This document shows positions 6,238-7,715 of a stretch of DNA of 7,715 nt, piece after piece; within the stretch, counting starts at the first letter, position 1, and every line of letters begins with the position of its first letter. The notes under the pieces are model-generated. The model was not told the DNA's origin. It saw only the letters and a list, made by a program, of their open reading frames with translations, and ran no database searches. The position numbers and the translations under genes are program-made. This DNA comes from Candidatus Colwelliibacteriota bacterium (GTDB taxonomy: Bacteria; Patescibacteriota; Minisyncoccia; UBA6257; Colwellbacteraceae), in the NCBI GenBank assembly GCA_028711965.1, contig JAQTRD010000019.1, positions 1 through 7,715 on the forward strand, in the 5' to 3' direction.

Positions 6238-6798
6238 GCAATCGACGCAAAAGCAACTTGGAAATTAATTGTCGGGCTGGGGAACCCCGGCAAGAAGTAC
6301 GAGAACACCTATCATAATTTGGGAGCGATGGCTGTCAGAGAGGCAGTCGGAGAAGGAAAAAAGCTGGAAAGGCCCTTCTCAATCTTTAAGAATAAGCCTT
6401 TTGAATACCTTAAAGAGAACGGCCTTATATTTATGAAGCCGACTGTCTTTATGAACGAGTCCGGTAGATCGGTTTCATCAGCAATAAAGCATTTTGACAT
6501 AAAGCCTAATGAATTAGTCGTAATCCACGATGACGCAGACTTGCCGCTTGGAGACTATAAGGTGGAGTTCGGCCGCGGAAGCGCGGGTCATAACGGGGTC
6601 GCCTCGATTATCGAGGCGATAGGAGGTAACAATTTTTGGAGGATAAGAATCGGCGCGCGGCCGGAGAGAAAGACTTCTCTCATCGAGGAAGCATTTAGAG
6701 AAAAAGCCGGGGACTTTGTTCTCGATAAGATGCCTTCCGAAGATATGAGGATATCGAAACAAGTTTTAACGGAGATCAAAGCTCTGTACTTTGAATGA
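6223..6798 (+). CDS. pth: Peptidyl-tRNA hydrolase
   Basis: Releases tRNA from peptidyl-tRNAs that drop off the ribosome. From the ATG at 6223 there are 191 residues. VGLGNPGKKYENTYHN (17-32) holds N21 and the catalytic H31. KPTVFMNESG (72-81) holds N78. HDDADLPLG (102-110) holds D103, the partner of the catalytic histidine, and GSAGHNGVASI (119-129) holds N124. These line up with E. coli N10, H20, N68, D93 and N114. A short nonconserved tail of about 12 residues precedes the first strand. This is the only plus-strand gene here. It diverges from lepB and its last 33 bases overlap the end of the convergent pilus gene. No clear terminator follows. Confidence 0.95.
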   Translation: MDQTQAIDAKATWKLIVGLGNPGKKYENTYHNLGAMAVREAVGEGKKLERPFSIFKNKPFEYLKENGLIFMKPTVFMNESGRSVSSAIKHFDIKPNELVVIHDDADLPLGDYKVEFGRGSAGHNGVASIIEAIGGNNFWRIRIGARPERKTSLIEEAFREKAGDFVLDKMPSEDMRISKQVLTEIKALYFE

Positions 6799-7715
6799 CA
6801 TAGTAAAAGCCACTCTCCCTTCCGGAATGGAGACTAAACTGGATAAAGGAAATTGTATATCGGATACTCCCGACATCGCGGCGAGTTGTTTATGAAAGCG
6901 GGAGACTGCGTCTGCTGAAGACGCAGTTCCGTTTATTGATACCGGATACGCAAGCGACCGAACGGCGATTCTCGTGATTTTAATGTCAGAGTTAAGGCCT
7001 GATATCTTTTCAATGAATGGCGATATTGTCGTCTCGCTATTCTTTGCTTCGCCAACAAGAATCACTAACTTATTTAACTCAGCCGCCTTGGCTGATAGGG
7101 TGGAGTATTCAGTAAGTTCTTCGCCGGACAGTCCGCGAATATTTGTGGATCCGACATTGAGTCTTATTCGGCGGAGGAATATATCGCCGGCGCCCATTAT
7201 GAAAATTGTGAATACGAGAATACCCGCCACCACCTTGCCCCATAGCGATATGATGTCGAGCATTTGTCCTTGTCGGTATTCTTCTATGACTGTTAAAGGA
7301 CCCAGTGAAATCAGATCGTCTTCCGATCGGGCCATTTTTCCTCTGATAGACGCCCCAAACGCGGCCGCCCATGACGGAGTCAGTCCTTCAGGAATAGACA
7401 AGGAAGAGACGGATACTGCTGGAAATTGTTCTTTAATAAGGGACGTGACCTTTTCGGACAATCCTTCTGCGTTCACGACAATATCTTTTATTTCATTGCC
7501 AAACCTGGAAAGGGAAAAATTTATCACCTTTCCTATTTCTGTGGATATGATCTGCTTGAGTTTTTCGAATGGGATAGACCTGTCTTCTTCCTGTATGTTC
7601 TTCCAAGAATAGAAATAATCAAAGCTCAAGCCTCCTTTCCGCGCAATCATAATACTCATTCCCTCGCTTGAAACGTCAACTATCAACTTCGCCTGGTCTG
7701 CGCCCATTCCGGCTA
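6766..7715 (-). CDS. PilM-PilN fused, GspL-like pilus/secretion platform protein (5' partial)
   Basis: The frame is open to the window edge (codons for Ala-Gly precede the M at 7707), so the N-terminal part is probably missing. Numbering from that M (313 residues): 1-123 resemble the second half of a PilM/FtsA actin fold, with a strand KLIVDVSSEGMSIMI (7-21) where the phosphate-2 motif should be and a late AAAFGASIRG (114-123) typical of PilM ends. A membrane helix spans about 155-174. After it come a helical stretch (about 195-220) and a PilN-like alpha/beta domain (about 224-310) with ITRIAVRSLAYPVSINGTA. Cytoplasmic PilM-like plus membrane-spanning PilN-like parts in one chain match the layout of GspL of type II secretion. 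The Gly of the DxG phosphate motif and the GG of the adenosine motif are replaced, so ATP binding is doubtful. The family call rests on pattern and layout, not on alignment. Confidence 0.75.
   Translation of the reverse strand, partial: AGMGADQAKLIVDVSSEGMSIMIARKGGLSFDYFYSWKNIQEEDRSIPFEKLKQIISTEIGKVINFSLSRFGNEIKDIVVNAEGLSEKVTSLIKEQFPAVSVSSLSIPEGLTPSWAAAFGASIRGKMARSEDDLISLGPLTVIEEYRQGQMLDIISLWGKVVAGILVFTIFIMGAGDIFLRRIRLNVGSTNIRGLSGEELTEYSTLSAKAAELNKLVILVGEAKNSETTISPFIEKISGLNSDIKITRIAVRSLAYPVSINGTASSADAVSRFHKQLAAMSGVSDIQFPLSSLVSIPEGRVAFTMSFKVQSFDLR

Noticed and set aside
6814..6833. Hairpin TCTCC...GGAGA downstream of pth as a terminator
   Set aside because: The outer stem is only 5 bp, there is a mismatch inside, and no T run follows. 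It also lies in pilus-gene codons.
6974..7612. Long plus-strand open frame (212 codons) opposite the pilus gene
   Set aside because: Its translation is serine-rich and low in recognisable motifs, it mirrors the coding strand of a protein with clear domain layout, and it has no promoter or ribosome site. It is an antisense shadow.
1..7715. TGA recoded as glycine, as in Gracilibacteria/SR1
   Set aside because: pth and lepB end at TGA exactly where the families end, and there are no in-frame TGA codons inside the conserved genes.
1..7715. CRISPR array, tRNA, insertion sequence or attachment site
   Set aside because: No direct repeat series, cloverleaf, transposase motif or terminal inverted repeats were found; almost all bases are in conserved housekeeping genes.

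Overview
The window reads as a compact piece of a Candidate Phyla Radiation (Patescibacteria, probably Parcubacteria-like) chromosome. This is inferred from several traits: small, tightly packed housekeeping genes; overlaps of 1 to 4 bases between genes; almost no Shine-Dalgarno sequences; a lysine-rich FtsZ; and the overall look of the HIT, LepB, bS21 and PilM/PilN-like proteins. TGA serves as a stop (pth, lepB), so this is the standard bacterial code and not the recoded TGA of Gracilibacteria/SR1. No mobile element, CRISPR array, tRNA or rRNA was seen.

Layout from right to left, the direction in which most genes are read. (1) Positions 6766-7715, minus strand: a 5'-truncated gene for a GspL-like protein, with a degenerate PilM-type actin fold, one membrane helix and a PilN-type domain (type IV pilus or type II secretion platform). 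(2) Positions 6223-6798, plus strand: pth, peptidyl-tRNA hydrolase, the only plus-strand gene. Its 3' end overlaps the pilus gene by 33 bases, and it diverges from lepB across a very small promoter region. (3) Positions 3881-6155, minus strand: lepB, hisS and a HIT hydrolase in one tight run. (4) Positions 3626-3841, minus strand: rpsU (bS21), with what looks like its own promoter and a strong intrinsic terminator. (5) Positions 62-3536, minus strand: yqeY, ybeY, ftsA, ftsZ, with TAATG junctions at yqeY/ybeY and ftsA/ftsZ. Possible first codons of a further gene lie at positions 1-32.

Functionally this is core biology: cell division (FtsA tethers FtsZ to the membrane), translation and ribosome maturation (HisRS, Pth, bS21, YbeY, YqeY), export (signal peptidase I) and the pilus platform. 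I do not see a wholly new system. The most useful unusual signals are four. First, candidate promoters of yqeY, rpsU and pth put the -10 box only 6-9 bases before the ATG, implying leaderless mRNAs, in a window almost without Shine-Dalgarno sites. Second, FtsZ carries a 30-odd residue, strongly basic N-terminal tail. Third, PilM and PilN functions are fused into one chain whose actin-fold motifs are degraded. Fourth, the HIT protein lacks the usual Gly-Gln phosphate-loop segment just before its histidine triad.
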